Assembly (NCBI GenBank): GCA_003117195.1
Contig: BDSI01000014.1
Location: 558,001-622,000 of the forward strand
Direction: 5' to 3'
Origin: Eudorina sp. 2006-703-Eu-15
Taxonomy: Eukaryota > Chlorophyta > Chlorophyceae > Chlamydomonadales > Volvocaceae
DNA: 64,000 bases
The translations under genes and the position numbers were made by a program. Shown here in pieces: positions 1 to 11,300 of this stretch. Position 1 is the stretch's first letter, and each line of letters starts with the position of its first letter. The notes beneath the pieces are model-generated. The model searched no databases and had not been told where the DNA came from. It was given only the letters and a program-made list of their open reading frames with translations.

Positions 1-842
1 CCGGAGGCGCTGGGCCCTGCATTGCCCTGCCGCTGCAACCAGGCCAGGCGCGTGGCGGCAGCTGCGGAGAGCCCCAGTGGCCTGTCGCCCCACCACCGCC
101 GCTGCTGGCTGCAGTCCTCATCACACGCAAACAAAAAGGATTCCGGCCCCGTGCAGCGCCAAAAACAAAAAGCAAATGGCACATAACATGGATCGCGCGT
201 AGTGCTTCAAGATCCAGGCGCCCCCCCCCCCCGCGAAGGAGTTTCGCAAGCCCCCAAGTCCCCAATCCCGATATCGCCTCCTCCTCCCGGCCCCCTCTCC
301 TCCCACTGGCGGGCAATTGCAACCAACCCCACAGCGCGGCACTGCACACACCACGGCGGCACGGCGGCGCAAGACAGCGCAACCGCAAAAGCGCATCAAG
401 CCGATAACAAGGCGCCCCTCCCGCCAGCACCCCAAAGCGCCCCTATCAGCTCGCCATGCCGGAGTCCCCCGTCCTGGTGTCCCGTCGTGTTGGGCCCTCG
501 GCCACCCCATAACCATTCGAAGGCTGTTCGGGTCGCGAGCGCCTTCCGATTGGGGGGCGGCCGAGGAGCCCTTTCCTCCTCCGCCATCTCAGTGACCGCC
601 CAGCCCCGCCCACCGCCTCGTTGTCACACAGCGACAGCGACTGCCTGAGGACCTCCCCCCCCCGGGCAGTGGAGACATGTGGATGCGCCCCACCGCATGG
701 CCTCATGCCCGTTCCGCTGCGGCGAACGCACTAAGCTGACTAGGTGGGGGAACCCTAACTCCAGCCCTCCGGCCCTTCCGGTCGCGGATCCCCTCGCTGG
801 CTCCCTCATGCAAGTGCTCGCTCACTCCTTCGCGAGATCGGC
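1..842. other. 3' flank of GSH1, no gene recognised
   Basis: This stretch follows the GSH1 stop codon. It is GC-rich and open in several frames, but no frame gives a recognisable domain, a splice-linked exon or a credible start. It probably holds the GSH1 3' untranslated region. I see no TGTAA-type polyadenylation signal on the minus strand here. Confidence 0.5.
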
Positions 843-3800
843 TCAGTACATGAAGTCCCGGTAGAGGGGATCGACGGAGCGCTGCCACCGCGTCTCGTAC
901 AGCTCCAACAGGTGGTCCGCCTGTGGCCGCGGAACGGGAGGGCAGCAGGCAGGGGGCGTGGAGGGGTCGGGGGAGGTGGGGGGAGGAGCGCATGATCGGA
1001 TGTCCTGTCCTGTGCTGCCCCGCCCCGCCCCGCCCCGCCCTGCCCTGCCCTGCCCTGTCCCCAGGGTGAATCTCGGTTGACACAGTGGACCCTGGGGCGG
1101 GACCCCGGGGGCGGTGAGAGGTCCGGAGGAGATTTGGACTGCAACACACACAAGTGCACCTCCGAGGGCCGTCGCGCTGTGATCCCCCCCGCCCCCCTAA
1201 ACCCTAAACCCTAAACCCCGTGCGTCAGGACTCGCAGAAGTCCTAGCGTGCTCCTCTCCTGACGTACATATTCGTACTTGCTGTCCCTGTTGTCCTTCAC
1301 GACTCCCACCGATCCACCCACCACCCATACCACCCACCCACTCCCCATCCCCCACCCACACCACACCCACCCACCTGGGTGAGGCCCGTCTGCGAGATGA
1401 CCTCAAGGCGCTTGAGGAAGCCGGCCTCATCGTGGCCCCGCCGCTCCAAACCCCCGCGGGCGATGGCCACGACCTGGCCCGAGGCAGGTGGGTGCAGGTA
1501 GGTGTGCAGGTAGGTTGGTAGGTAGGTGTGCAGGTAGGCAGGTGGGTAGGTAGGCAGGTAGGTAGGTAGGTAGGTAGGTAGGTAGGCAGATAGGCAGGTA
1601 GGTAAGTAGGTAGGTAGGTAGGTGGGTAGGTAGGTAGGTAGGTAGGTAGGTGGGTATAGGAAATAGGTAGGTGAACATGGTGGGCAGGTAGGCGGGTAGG
1701 TGGGTAGCAAGGTTGGTGGTTGTAGGTAAGCAGATAGGCACACAGTTGGGACAGCATAGGCGGGCCAACGGGGTTGTGGTGAGGATTTGCAGGCTGTGGG
1801 GGGGCACGACGGCCGTGGGGGGTACACCCGCGGGCAAAGCTCCAATGTGCCCCTCTTGACGGACGCCACGTGGGTGCTACCGCTCTCGCTCCCTCATCGT
1901 GGTGGTGGTGGTGGTGATGGTGGTGGCGGTGGTGGTCGTGGCCGGGCACAGCCGCGTGCGCCCAACAGCCTCGCGTGCTCATATGTGCCGAGGAAGGGCG
2001 GGTATAGGAAATTGGTAGACATTTTCAAACTGCGCTGCTGCCAGAGCGACGGTTCGACCGGAGAAATGGGTACAGTACCATAGATCGCCAGCGCGGGGGG
2101 GCGGGGGGCTTCCACAGCTTGCCCAGTATGCACTCAAAAGCGTCCCCCAGCCCCCACCCACGCCGCCAGTCCCACCTGCTTGGCCAGGTCCTGGACGGTG
2201 CCCCCGCGGAACTTGGTCCTCAGTCCGAAGCGGGTCACCTCTGTCCGGAGGTACTCCCGCTCCGCATCCGTCCAGTCGGAGATGAGCGCCAGGGACTGGG
2301 GAGGGGCAGGGGGAGGGGCAGGGGGAGGGGGAGGGGGAGGAGAGGGAGAGGGAGGGTATGGGACATTGCAAGGGGGGAGGGGCAGGGGGTTGACCAGCGG
2401 GGGACGAAAGCCCCGGAGGGGGAGGGGGAGGGGGAGGGGGAGGGAGGTTGAGCCGTGAATCTGCTGGCGCACGAAGAGTCTGACAGTCTGTCCCTTGGCT
2501 GACAGACCCTCGCGCGCCGCGCACGGCCCGCTGCCGTACCTGCCGTTGCGCCTCATCATCGTACAGCAGGCCCACCCACAGCGCCGGCAGCGCGCACAGC
2601 ATGCGCCACGGGCCTCCGTCCGCCCCCCGCATCTCCAGGAACTTCTTCAGACGGACCTGCGGCCACCGCCACACCACCGGCGCGGAGCGGGGTCGGGGCC
2701 GTGGGTACGGGGCCGTGAGTACGGGGCCGTGGGTACGGGGCCGTGAGTACGGGGCCGTGGGTACGGGGCCGTGGGTACGGGGCCGGGGGTACGGGGCCGG
2801 GGGTACGGGGGCGGGGCGGCAGACTTGTGGCGCCGCCGCACCCAACAGGTCACTGTCGGGTGCAGATCGCTCAACAGTGGGGCCGGCTGCAGGTGGCTCC
2901 AACCGCAACCACCATCATCACCGTAACCACCGAGTGCTCCCGGGCGGGTCATCGCGGGAGGTCACGGGCGCCGGACAGGATTCGCCCTGAGCTTGGCATA
3001 CAGCTATGGAACACGGCTACACGGGGGAGTGAACCCGACACGAACTTGACAAGGTCACGGCCACGGCCACGGCCACGAGCATGATGCGGCCAAACATGTG
3101 CGGCCACGCGGTGAGGCTTTTCCACCGCCAGTAGCTGAATTCCGTACTGCGGTTGCTACCGCCATTGGCCTGATGCGACAGCGGGCACTGCGGTGACCGC
3201 CATCTCGGGCCCCCCCGTCCCGTCCCCTCCCCCGTCCCGTCCCCTCCCCCGTCCCGACCCTCCCTCGTCCCGTCCCCTCCCCCGTCCCGACCCTCCCCCG
3301 TCCCGTCCCCTCCCCCGTCCCGACCCTCCCCGTCCCGTCCCCTCCCCTCCCGCCTCCCTCCCCCTCCGGCCCCACCTCGGGGAAGATGGTGGTCAGGTGG
3401 TTGGACCAGTCCGCCAGCGTGGGGTATTCGCCTGCGGGGGCCCGCCCGGTGGTGGTGGTGGTGGTGGGGGGGGGGGTGGGGGGGGTGGGGGGGGTGGGGG
3501 GTGGTGGTGGTGGTGGTGGTGGTGGCGGTGGTGTGGTGGTGATGGTGGGGGTGGGGGTGGGGGTATGGATTGGGGAACCGATACGTGGCACAGGAGTCAA
3601 TACGCGACCCAAGTTACTTACCATACATACCTGAATTGTGCGCTCACTGTTACCTCGGGCGACCGCGTCGCCGCCGGACCCATCCCGGACCCGGGTGGGG
3701 GTGGTGGCAAGGTGCCATGGGGCGGCACGCCATGTCCACTGTGAGACCTTCGGAGGACAAGGCCCTCCTGGCGCCGGGGCTCACCTGGGACGGAAGGCCT

Positions 3801-6800
3801 TTGCGCAGGCGACCCCCCCCCGTTGGCCCCCGGGATGGCATTCGCAACCCCAACCCGACGCGGAGAAGGAGGCTCCGCAGCAGTCGAGCGTCACGTCCCC
3901 GGTATCCTCCCACCAGACAGTTCATTCAGTTAGGAGCTGTCGGGGATACAAACCTGCCGGCCGCCCTCTCTAGACGTGCTCCCCGCCCCCCCGCATGGCA
4001 GGCTCACCGACCCACTGACTGCACCTCCGCGGCCCCCCCCCGGGGGCCACACCGCCTCCCAGCAGCCTCACTGACTGACTCCCTGACCTGGCCCCTGGGC
4101 GCACACCACCCTCCCACCCCACCGCCCATCCTCCCCACCCGCCCGCCCACCGACCCACCGGGCAGTGCGGGCAGCTTCCCCGCCATGAAGTCCCGCCAGC
4201 TCATGCCCAGAGCGTTGATGTACTGCCCGTTGCGGTACACGAAGTACATGGGCACGTCCATGGCGTAGTCCACGTAGCTACGGGGCACAGAGTACGACAC
4301 GGGACACAGAGAACGACACGGGCACAAGGCAGGACACGGGGGAGGTGCATCTGGGTACATTTGGGTCCCGTCCCAAACCCTCATTGGGTCACCGAGCAGT
4401 CCCCAGCCCCAATCCCCCGAAGACCCCCTCGCGCCCACTCGGCCTCAACTCTTGCGGCCGCAGCCCGCGCCCCACCCCATTCCATCCATCCCATGCCATT
4501 GCGCCGCCCAAGCACTTACAACTCCAACTTCCCAGTCAACCCCCGCCCTCCCTCCGCCCCCTGTAGTGCCCTCCCTCCGCTGCTCTCCCTCCGCGCTCCT
4601 CTGTTCCGCGCCGCTCCCCTCCCCTCTGTCTTGCTCTCGCCCTCCCCTCTGTCCTGCTCTGCCCCACCTCTCGAAGCACATGTCGTCCCGGAACACGAAG
4701 GGCAGGTTGCCGGTCCGAGAGGCGTCCACATCCGTCCACACGTGGCCCCGGGTGCTCAGGTAGCTGAGGGGAGGGCAGGGAGAGCAGGGAGGGCAGGCAG
4801 GGAGGACCAGGGCGGGCGGTACAGGGAGCAGGTTGGGTGGCAGAACACCTTGTACAGGTCGCGGGCTGACCAACCTGACAGAGGTGTCCGTCCCCCGACC
4901 CAGGTCATCTCCGCCCCAATCCATACTCCGCCCCAAGTCGTCTACGCCCTGACTCATACCCCGGCCCTACCCCCATACCCCGGCCCTACCCCCATACCCC
5001 GGCCCTACCCCCATACCCCGGCCCCACCCCCATACCCCGGCCCTACCCAAGCCCTGCAGACACGCACCCCGTGGGTTTGCCCTCCTTGAAGGGCGAGTTA
5101 GCGAACAGCGCATTGGCCACCGGCTGCAGCGCCAGACCGATCCGGAACTTCTCAATCATGTCCCGCTCACTCTCGAAATCCAGATTCACCTGAGGTATCA
5201 TCGGGGGGGGGGGGGTATCAGGGGAGCCCAAGAGCAGCGGCAGCACCCGCATCAGCATCAGCATGAGAAAGGGTGGTAAGACAGGCTCAGGCGACGCCCC
5301 ATAACAACCACCGGAACGGAAGAGGGAGCGGGTCAGGAAAGGAACACGTGCTGGCAGCAGCCATTCACACACATTCACAACAAACTGGTCCCTGGGTTGA
5401 GTTTAGGGTTGCTTTGCTAACAACAACGAACACACATACACATCAACAGGGCCCCAGCCCCGGCCTCACCTGGACCGTACATGTACGGAACATCATGTCC
5501 AGCCCCATCGTGCCCACTTTGGGCATGTACGACTTCATCAGCTCGTACCGGCCCTAGGGACACAACAACAGCACACAGCCGCGGGACCGAGAGAAAGGCG
5601 GGGAATGGGGGAGGGGTACAGGAAATTGGTATACATATTTATACTGGGAGGGGGGTCACGGTTTTGCGGTTTCGTTTTCTAGATTGACATGAAAAAGTGG
5701 GGCCCAGATCCTCAGCCGAGGACAGGTGAGTGTGTGTGTTTGCGCGAGAGTGTGTTTCCAGAGAGTGTGATGTTGGTGGAGAACTCAGCCGCGGGGAGAG
5801 AGGACTCCGCAGGCCGACAGTCCACGTTAGTGTCTAGCGACGGCCCCACAGCACCCGGGTGCCCGGGTTCGTTCGACACCCGGGTTCGCTCTTCTCTAGG
5901 GGTTCATTATTTTTTTAATTTAACCCACAGCACCAAGAGCGATTGTGCGTGTGTGTCTACAGCTGCCTACACGAGGCACGCTGGCAGCTGTGCAGAGGGC
6001 CACCCGGCAGCAACATCCGCAGCACACACACACACGGCTCTCGCGGCTCAGTTCTCTTTTACACACACATACACATACACACACACACACACAACCGCCC
6101 AGGTCTCCACCCACGCACCCAAGCCTCAGCACAGCTACCCTCCCCTCCGCTGCCCCTCCCTCCCGCCCCCATCATGTGATGTTCAGTCATCTCCGCGCTC
6201 CGACGCCGCGCAGCCCCACACCCGCGACCCAGATGACCCGCCGCTTCCTCCTACTCCCGCAAATACCGTCCCCCCTACTCCCCGCCTCAGCCTCCGCCGC
6301 AGGTCGCATCAGTCTTGCCAACGCAGCACAACCCACGAGGGCCGCGAGGCTCCCTACCGCGACCCCGCCCAGCCCAACCCCGGATGCCCTCTTCCCTCTT
6401 AATTGCACGCCCATGGCTGCAGCCTTGGCCCTGGGTGTGCGTGTGTGGATGCGCAAATGTTGGCTCTTTAGGGCATTCAGGGTGTGTGGTGTGCAGAGGG
6501 CGTGGCAGCGCCCTCCTGGAGTCCCTCCCGGCTCCCCTGCAACACCGCCCTCGTTCGTTTCCGGACCCCTGGTTTTTCTTTGTCACCCCCTCCCCTTCAC
6601 CCTCCCGCCTTCCCGACCCCTCCCGCACTCCCCCATCCGCGGTGGTAGTCGGCCACCGCCGCCCTCGCCACCACTGCGGGATAGGGTTGGGTTCCTCCGG
6701 GCCCGGGCCCGAGCCGGCCGGCAGCTCGCAAATCTGTACCACCCCCTAACCTGGCACCGTTGCACGCCGTTTCTGCGCTTCACCTTGCGAACCCTGGGTG

Positions 6801-8055
6801 GTCTTGTCCCCTTTCAGGAGAATCCACGCCGACCCACCCGATGCCCTCCCGATGGGCGCCCTCCCGATGGGCGCCATCCCACCCTGCGAACACTCAAACG
6901 GCCCGACGCGACTGACCCGCATGAATCGACGTGCCCACCGACCTACCTTGGGCATCATGGGGATCTGTGAAATGGGCCACTTGGGGTCGAAGCCCACCCC
7001 CAGGAAGCCGCAGTGGACCTCCTCGCAGATCGCCTTAACCTGAGAGGGGGAGGGGGGGAAGGTGGGCCGGTGGGCCGGTGATGGATTGGGGGCCGGCGTG
7101 CAGGAGGGTGTGGGGTTAAGGGATGGGGGCATACATGGGCCGAAGATTGCGGGGATCGGGGGAGGTGTGTGTGGGAGGGGGGGACGGCGGGTGGCCGCAG
7201 GTACCCCGAGGTACCCGAGAGGATGGTTGATAGCACGCCCGCGATCTGGTTGGGGTCCAGGGCTTAAGACGAGGTATGGGGGGATTGTGGGAGAATGGAG
7301 GTCCAGAGTGTCGAGGGGGGTAAGATGGGGAGGGGGGTTGGGCAGCGGGCGGCAGCCGGACAGGCGGCGCGGGCAGAGAGGCGCGTATTGGGGGCAGGGG
7401 GCTGGTGGGGTCCGGGGCGGCGCTGACCTGGTACAAGTGGCTGTTGACCTCCGCACACGTCTTGTGGATGGTGTCCACGGGCGCACCGCTGAGCTCAAAC
7501 TGGCCGCCGGGTTCGAGGGTCACGCTCTGGCCGTCCAGCTGGACGCCGATGATGCGGCCGTCCTCCATAATAGGCTGCCACCCGAATCTCGATTCCAGTT
7601 TGCGCAGGAGCTGAGCGATCTGATCATAAGTCATACGGCTGTTGTCGCTCAGGTTAAAACCCAACTTCTCGTGTTCCGTGCCAATCCTGGTGGTCGGGAA
7701 GGGGTCCCAACAACACAAACGCATGGGCACGCACCTTGGTGATCAACCAATAGGGCGGTGAACGCTGAAGAAAATTGAATGCCAAGTCGCAGTCGCAAGC
7801 CACACAACGATCGTCCCGTATAGTTTTGTTACATTCTCCAACAAGAGCGCACCTCCATTGACTCTTTGGTCTGCATCCCGATTTGAGGTAGTCAACGAGC
7901 TCCTGCTTAAGAAGTGGTTCCGTTCGTCGTTCCGCCACAGCTGGGGCGTTGGCATGGACCGGCGCGAGACGAACTGTGCGGGGAAGCCGCCGCGCGCCGG
8001 CCGCAGACGGCCCCAAGCTCTGTCGGTCAAGTCCCGACACAAGCGGGCGCGACAT
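843..8055 (-). CDS. GSH1: Glutamate-cysteine ligase, plant type, probably plastid-targeted
   Basis: Catalyses the ATP-dependent joining of glutamate and cysteine, the first and limiting step of glutathione synthesis. Twelve exons in transcript order: 8055-7853, 7686-7428, 7039-6947, 5553-5470, 5189-5068, 4763-4668, 4277-4159, 3431-3376, 2656-2540, 2295-2176, 1473-1375, 920-843. All are joined by GT-AG with compatible phases and give 481 aa. Diagnostic stretches of the plant/proteobacterial GCS2 family are [10 protein letters not shown] at the start of exon 2, [15 protein letters not shown] in exon 5, HLTTIFPE in exon 8, MRGADGGPW and WVGLLYD in exon 9, and the C-terminal [11 protein letters not shown]. 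The first ~45 residues are rich in Arg, Ser and Ala with few acidic residues, which suggests a chloroplast transit peptide. The start is the first ATG of the exon that runs into the conserved LVDYLKSGC helix. The next gene upstream lies on the same strand with only 316 bp between them. Introns are loaded with minisatellites. Family assignment is firm; exact splice sites are inferred. Confidence 0.93.
1195..1219 (-). repeat. Interstitial telomere-like repeat
   Basis: Three perfect CCCTAAA units, which read TTTAGGG on the minus strand, lie in the last intron of GSH1. TTTAGGG is the telomere unit of many plants and some volvocine algae. Confidence 0.8.
1487..1720. repeat. (TAGG)n microsatellite in GSH1 intron 10
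   Basis: Long imperfect run of GGTA tetranucleotides with GGCA and GGTG variants. It is open in several frames and creates false tyrosine/leucine/proline ORFs on the minus strand. Confidence 0.9.
1651..1680 (+). repeat. Dispersed intronic element, copy 1
   Basis: Contains GGGTATAGGAAATAGGTAGG, matching the core GGTATAGGAAATTGGTAGAC seen in other introns. Lies at the edge of the TAGG microsatellite in GSH1 intron 10. Confidence 0.55.
1997..2060 (+). repeat. Dispersed intronic element, copy 2 (long form)
   Basis: Best copy: GGTATAGGAAATTGGTAGAC, then a CAAACTGCG block and, after a gap, GGTTCGAC. It shares all three blocks with the copy at 17008-17080. In GSH1 intron 10, antisense to the gene. 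Confidence 0.7.
2698..2812. repeat. 14-bp minisatellite in GSH1 intron 8
   Basis: About eight tandem units of GCCGTGGGTACGGG, alternating with a GTGAGTACGGG variant and ending in two GCCGGGGGTACGGG units. Confidence 0.9.
3211..3350. repeat. Pyrimidine-rich minisatellite in GSH1 intron 8
   Basis: Tandem CCCCTCCCCCGTCCCGAC-type units with almost complete purine/pyrimidine strand bias. Confidence 0.85.
3451..3565. repeat. (GGT)n and G-rich run in GSH1 intron 7
   Basis: Runs of GGT triplets broken by long G tracts directly upstream of exon 8. Strongly G-rich on the plus strand, so likely to form G-quadruplexes. Confidence 0.85.
4962..5044. repeat. 18-bp minisatellite in GSH1 intron 5
   Basis: Four to five tandem copies of CCCCATACCCCGGCCCTA with one C-for-T variant, ending just before exon 5. 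Confidence 0.9.
5609..5650 (+). repeat. Dispersed intronic element, copy 3
   Basis: GGGTACAGGAAATTGGTATA followed by CATATTTATACT, a diverged match to the core element, in GSH1 intron 3. Confidence 0.6.
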
Positions 8056-8371
8056 CGCGCCAAGGGTTACAGCAGGGCACCAATGACGTTGTCCGCAATG
8101 GTATCAACTACCGAACGATTCTGCGATTCTTTCTTAGAAGCAACAACGATGCAGTAGCTGCATGTATATTTCAAGAAACAACACCAACCATCCGTGCAAG
8201 TCTGTAATTATGACATCTGCGTCACCAAGAAAAAATGCCGTCATCAAAGTAACTGTCCACGCCGTACGGGTCATCGCGCGCTCGGTATCTAGTGCTTAAA
8301 CCACATCATCCAGCAGCTGCGTGAATCCTCACTATCTTCATGATGATTTCTTATGTAGTCGCGCTGATTCC
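8056..8371 (-). promoter_or_regulatory. GSH1 promoter region and transporter 3' flank
   Basis: Only 316 bp separate the stop of the upstream transporter from the GSH1 start, so this must hold both a 3' end and a promoter. An AT-rich AAATATACAT on the minus strand near 8165 is the only TATA-like match, about 110 bp before the ATG. No clear TGTAA signal for the transporter is visible on the minus strand. Confidence 0.35.
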
Positions 8372-11300
8372 CTATTCCTGTCTGCTTCTGCCTCCGCCCG
8401 CCCTCAACAACGCCGCGCGCTCGTCGCCCTCCGCCCCGCCCTGTCCGCCCTCCCCGCCCTCCTCCTCATCACCCGCTCGCGCCGCCTTGGCCGGCGCCGC
8501 CCCAGACGGCCCCCGCCACCCATCCCCCGCCTGCACCATCGCCATACCCGTTGACGCTGCCGTTGCAGCTGCTCCCTTTCCCGCCGGCGCGGCCGGCGCC
8601 GCTGCGTCCGCGGCCCGCTCCGCCCGCTCCCGCGCCGCGCTCGCCATCGTCACCCACACCGTCGCCGCCACCACCAGCACCCCCCCACCGTACGTCAGGC
8701 CCCCCGGCGGCTGCATCACCCCCGCCGCCCAGCCTATCACCGACCCCACCAGCGGCTCCATCTGGAAAGCCAGCGCCACCATCAATGGGGACAGGTAGCG
8801 CAGCAGCGTGTTAAACCCTGCGTCGGACAGCCATTTCGGGCCGGGGGAAGAAGCGGGGGACCGTACAACACAAGGGCCTTATCCCGTATGTCACCATCCA
8901 AGGGCCCAAAGAGTTGCTTTCACAGGTCGGCGCTTGCCGACATCGGCAGGCCAGGCAGGGGACCGATTGCATCACGTGGAACAGGGCGGGAAGGGTACTG
9001 GTTTCGGGGCGCCCCGAGCGCCCAGCGGCCGGTGGGGCCGGAGCCGGAGATGGCGGCGCCCAGCGGCCTCGCTGGCTGTCGGGTGGCAACTGCAGTCCTC
9101 GGAACATCGTTTGGCGCTGCGTCCGGTTGGGCACACCCAACCTGCTCTGTCGCACACACACTCTCTCTCTGTCTCTGTCTCTCTCTCTGTCTCTCTCCCT
9201 CTCTCTCTCGCGCGCGCGGTCTCCCTCCGCACCTCCTCGAGCGCCTGAACAGGGCCACAGCCCCATGGCGAGCACCGCCTAGGCGTCGTAGCTCCGGTGT
9301 GCTGTGCTGTGCTGCGCTGTGCTATGCTATGCTGTGCCGCGCAGGGACCCCAAGAACCCCCTACCTCCCCACCCGTTCCCTGCGCAGCCCCACCCCCCCC
9401 TCCGACCTCAACACCTCAATCTGGGGCCCCGGAACCCCATCAGCCCCGGAACCCCATCAGCCCCGGGACGGTCTGACCCCATCAGCCCCACCAGCCCAAA
9501 TCAGCCCCCCCACCCCCGCCCTCCTCCTCATCACCCGCCCCCACCCCCACCCCCACCCGCCCGCACCTCACCCGTATGTCCGACGATGCCGGGCCCCAGC
9601 GCCAAGTACACCACCCAGCCCAGGTAGTGGCTCCTAGCCAGCCAGCCCAAGGAGCCGTGGCTGGGGGGTGGGGGGCGGGGGGCGGGGCAGTGCCCAGTGC
9701 CCGGGTGGAGGCGGGTGTGGTAGGGGGCCGGGGGTCGGGGGGCCGTGGATAAAGGGCGGGCCAGCGCGGGGCGAAGGCGGGCGGTTGGGAGGTGGAGGCG
9801 AGGGGCAAGGGCCGCGGGGGGTGTCGGTCTGCCGATGACAAAGAGCCGTACAACGATCGATACATCCACAGACAGCCAAATAACTGTACTACCAGCCAAC
9901 CAACTTAACTACCCCGCCCGGCCCCGGCACCCCGGTCCGCACCTGCCGGCGCCGCCCAGAGTCACGGGCTCCAGAACCAGGCCGGCTGGCGGGTTGCGCG
10001 CGTGCGTGGGCCCGGCGCAAGCAAGGCAGCACCGGCGGTTTGAAGGGGGAAGTGGGAAAGATGGGGTGGCGGTCATGCAGCGGGGTGTGTTGCTTAGGCA
10101 GGCAAAGCAGCGTGTGTGTGTGTGTGCGTTGTTAGGCGGGGAGGCAGGCAGGCAGCACAGGAGTTCGTGACATGCAAGGGGCAGAGCAGTGCCCAAACGG
10201 TTGCACGCATGCGGAAGTAACATACCGCGGATGTGTGCGTGTTCGTCTCCTTTTCCTTTGGAAATCCCCACCACCCCACCACCCCACCACCCCACCCCAC
10301 CCCCACCCGCCGCCGCGCACCCAGCGTCAGCCCAGCGCAGCGGTGCCGGTGACTGGGAAGGCGTACACGAAGATGGGCATCCACTGCCGCAGCCGCCGAC
10401 CCACGGACAGGTAGCCCACCTGGCCCCGGGGGGTTAGGGGGGGAGGGAGGGTATAGGACATCAGTAGACAGTGTCTGACTGCGAGGGGTTGGGAGGCGGT
10501 GACACGGACCTCCAGCGGCGGGGTGGGTCCGGAGGTGGCAGGGGCGGGGGCGGGGGGGGGGGGGAAGCGGAGGGGGAGCACTTAGGCCCCAACCCCTCAA
10601 AGCCTCCACCCGCCCTCCCGTCCCCTCCATACACATTATGTTCTACGAGCCCGTGTTGAGCCTGACCCCATTAAACACCCACCGCACCCCACCGCACCCC
10701 ACCCCACCCCACCCCACCCCACCGCACCCCACCCCACCCCACCCCACCCCACCCCCCCCCCCACCCCACCCCACCCCACCCCACCCCACCCCACCCCACC
10801 CCACCCCCCCACCCCACCCCACCCCACCCCACCCACCCCACCCCACCCACCCCACCCCACCCCACCCCACCCACCCCACCCCACCCCACCCCACCCCACC
10901 CACCCCACCCCACCCCACCCCACCCCACCCCACTCCATCACATCACATCACATCACATCACCCGGTTGCACCCACCATCACCGCCGACGCCAGCAGCGAG
11001 GCCATGTCCCCTGCCAGCCCCACTCGCGCCTCCCCGCCCCCGGTGGCTCCCACGGACAGCACAACGGCACCTGGGGGGCAGAGAATGGGTGAGAAGGGAG
11101 TGGGGCTGTGGGGTCCCGCGCGGGGGATGGAGGCGGCGGCCGCGTGGGGGCATACGGCACGGAGGCTGGGGTGGGAGGGCAGGGCAGGGCATGGGTACCT
11201 GCCAGCCGGGGGGATTGAGGGGCGCCCTGGAGATGGCCGAGTGGCTAGGCAGGTGCAGTGGCGGGCCGGCCCACCGGCTGGGGGCGGAAGGGACGAGGCG

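Noticed and set aside
1197..1982. 261-codon minus-strand ORF with Tyr/Leu/Pro repeats
   Set aside because: Produced by the TAGG microsatellite in a GSH1 intron; the conserved GSH1 exon there is in another frame.
2698..2812. CRISPR-like array
   Set aside because: 14-bp direct tandem units with no spacers; an ordinary minisatellite. The other tandem arrays in the window also lack unique spacers.
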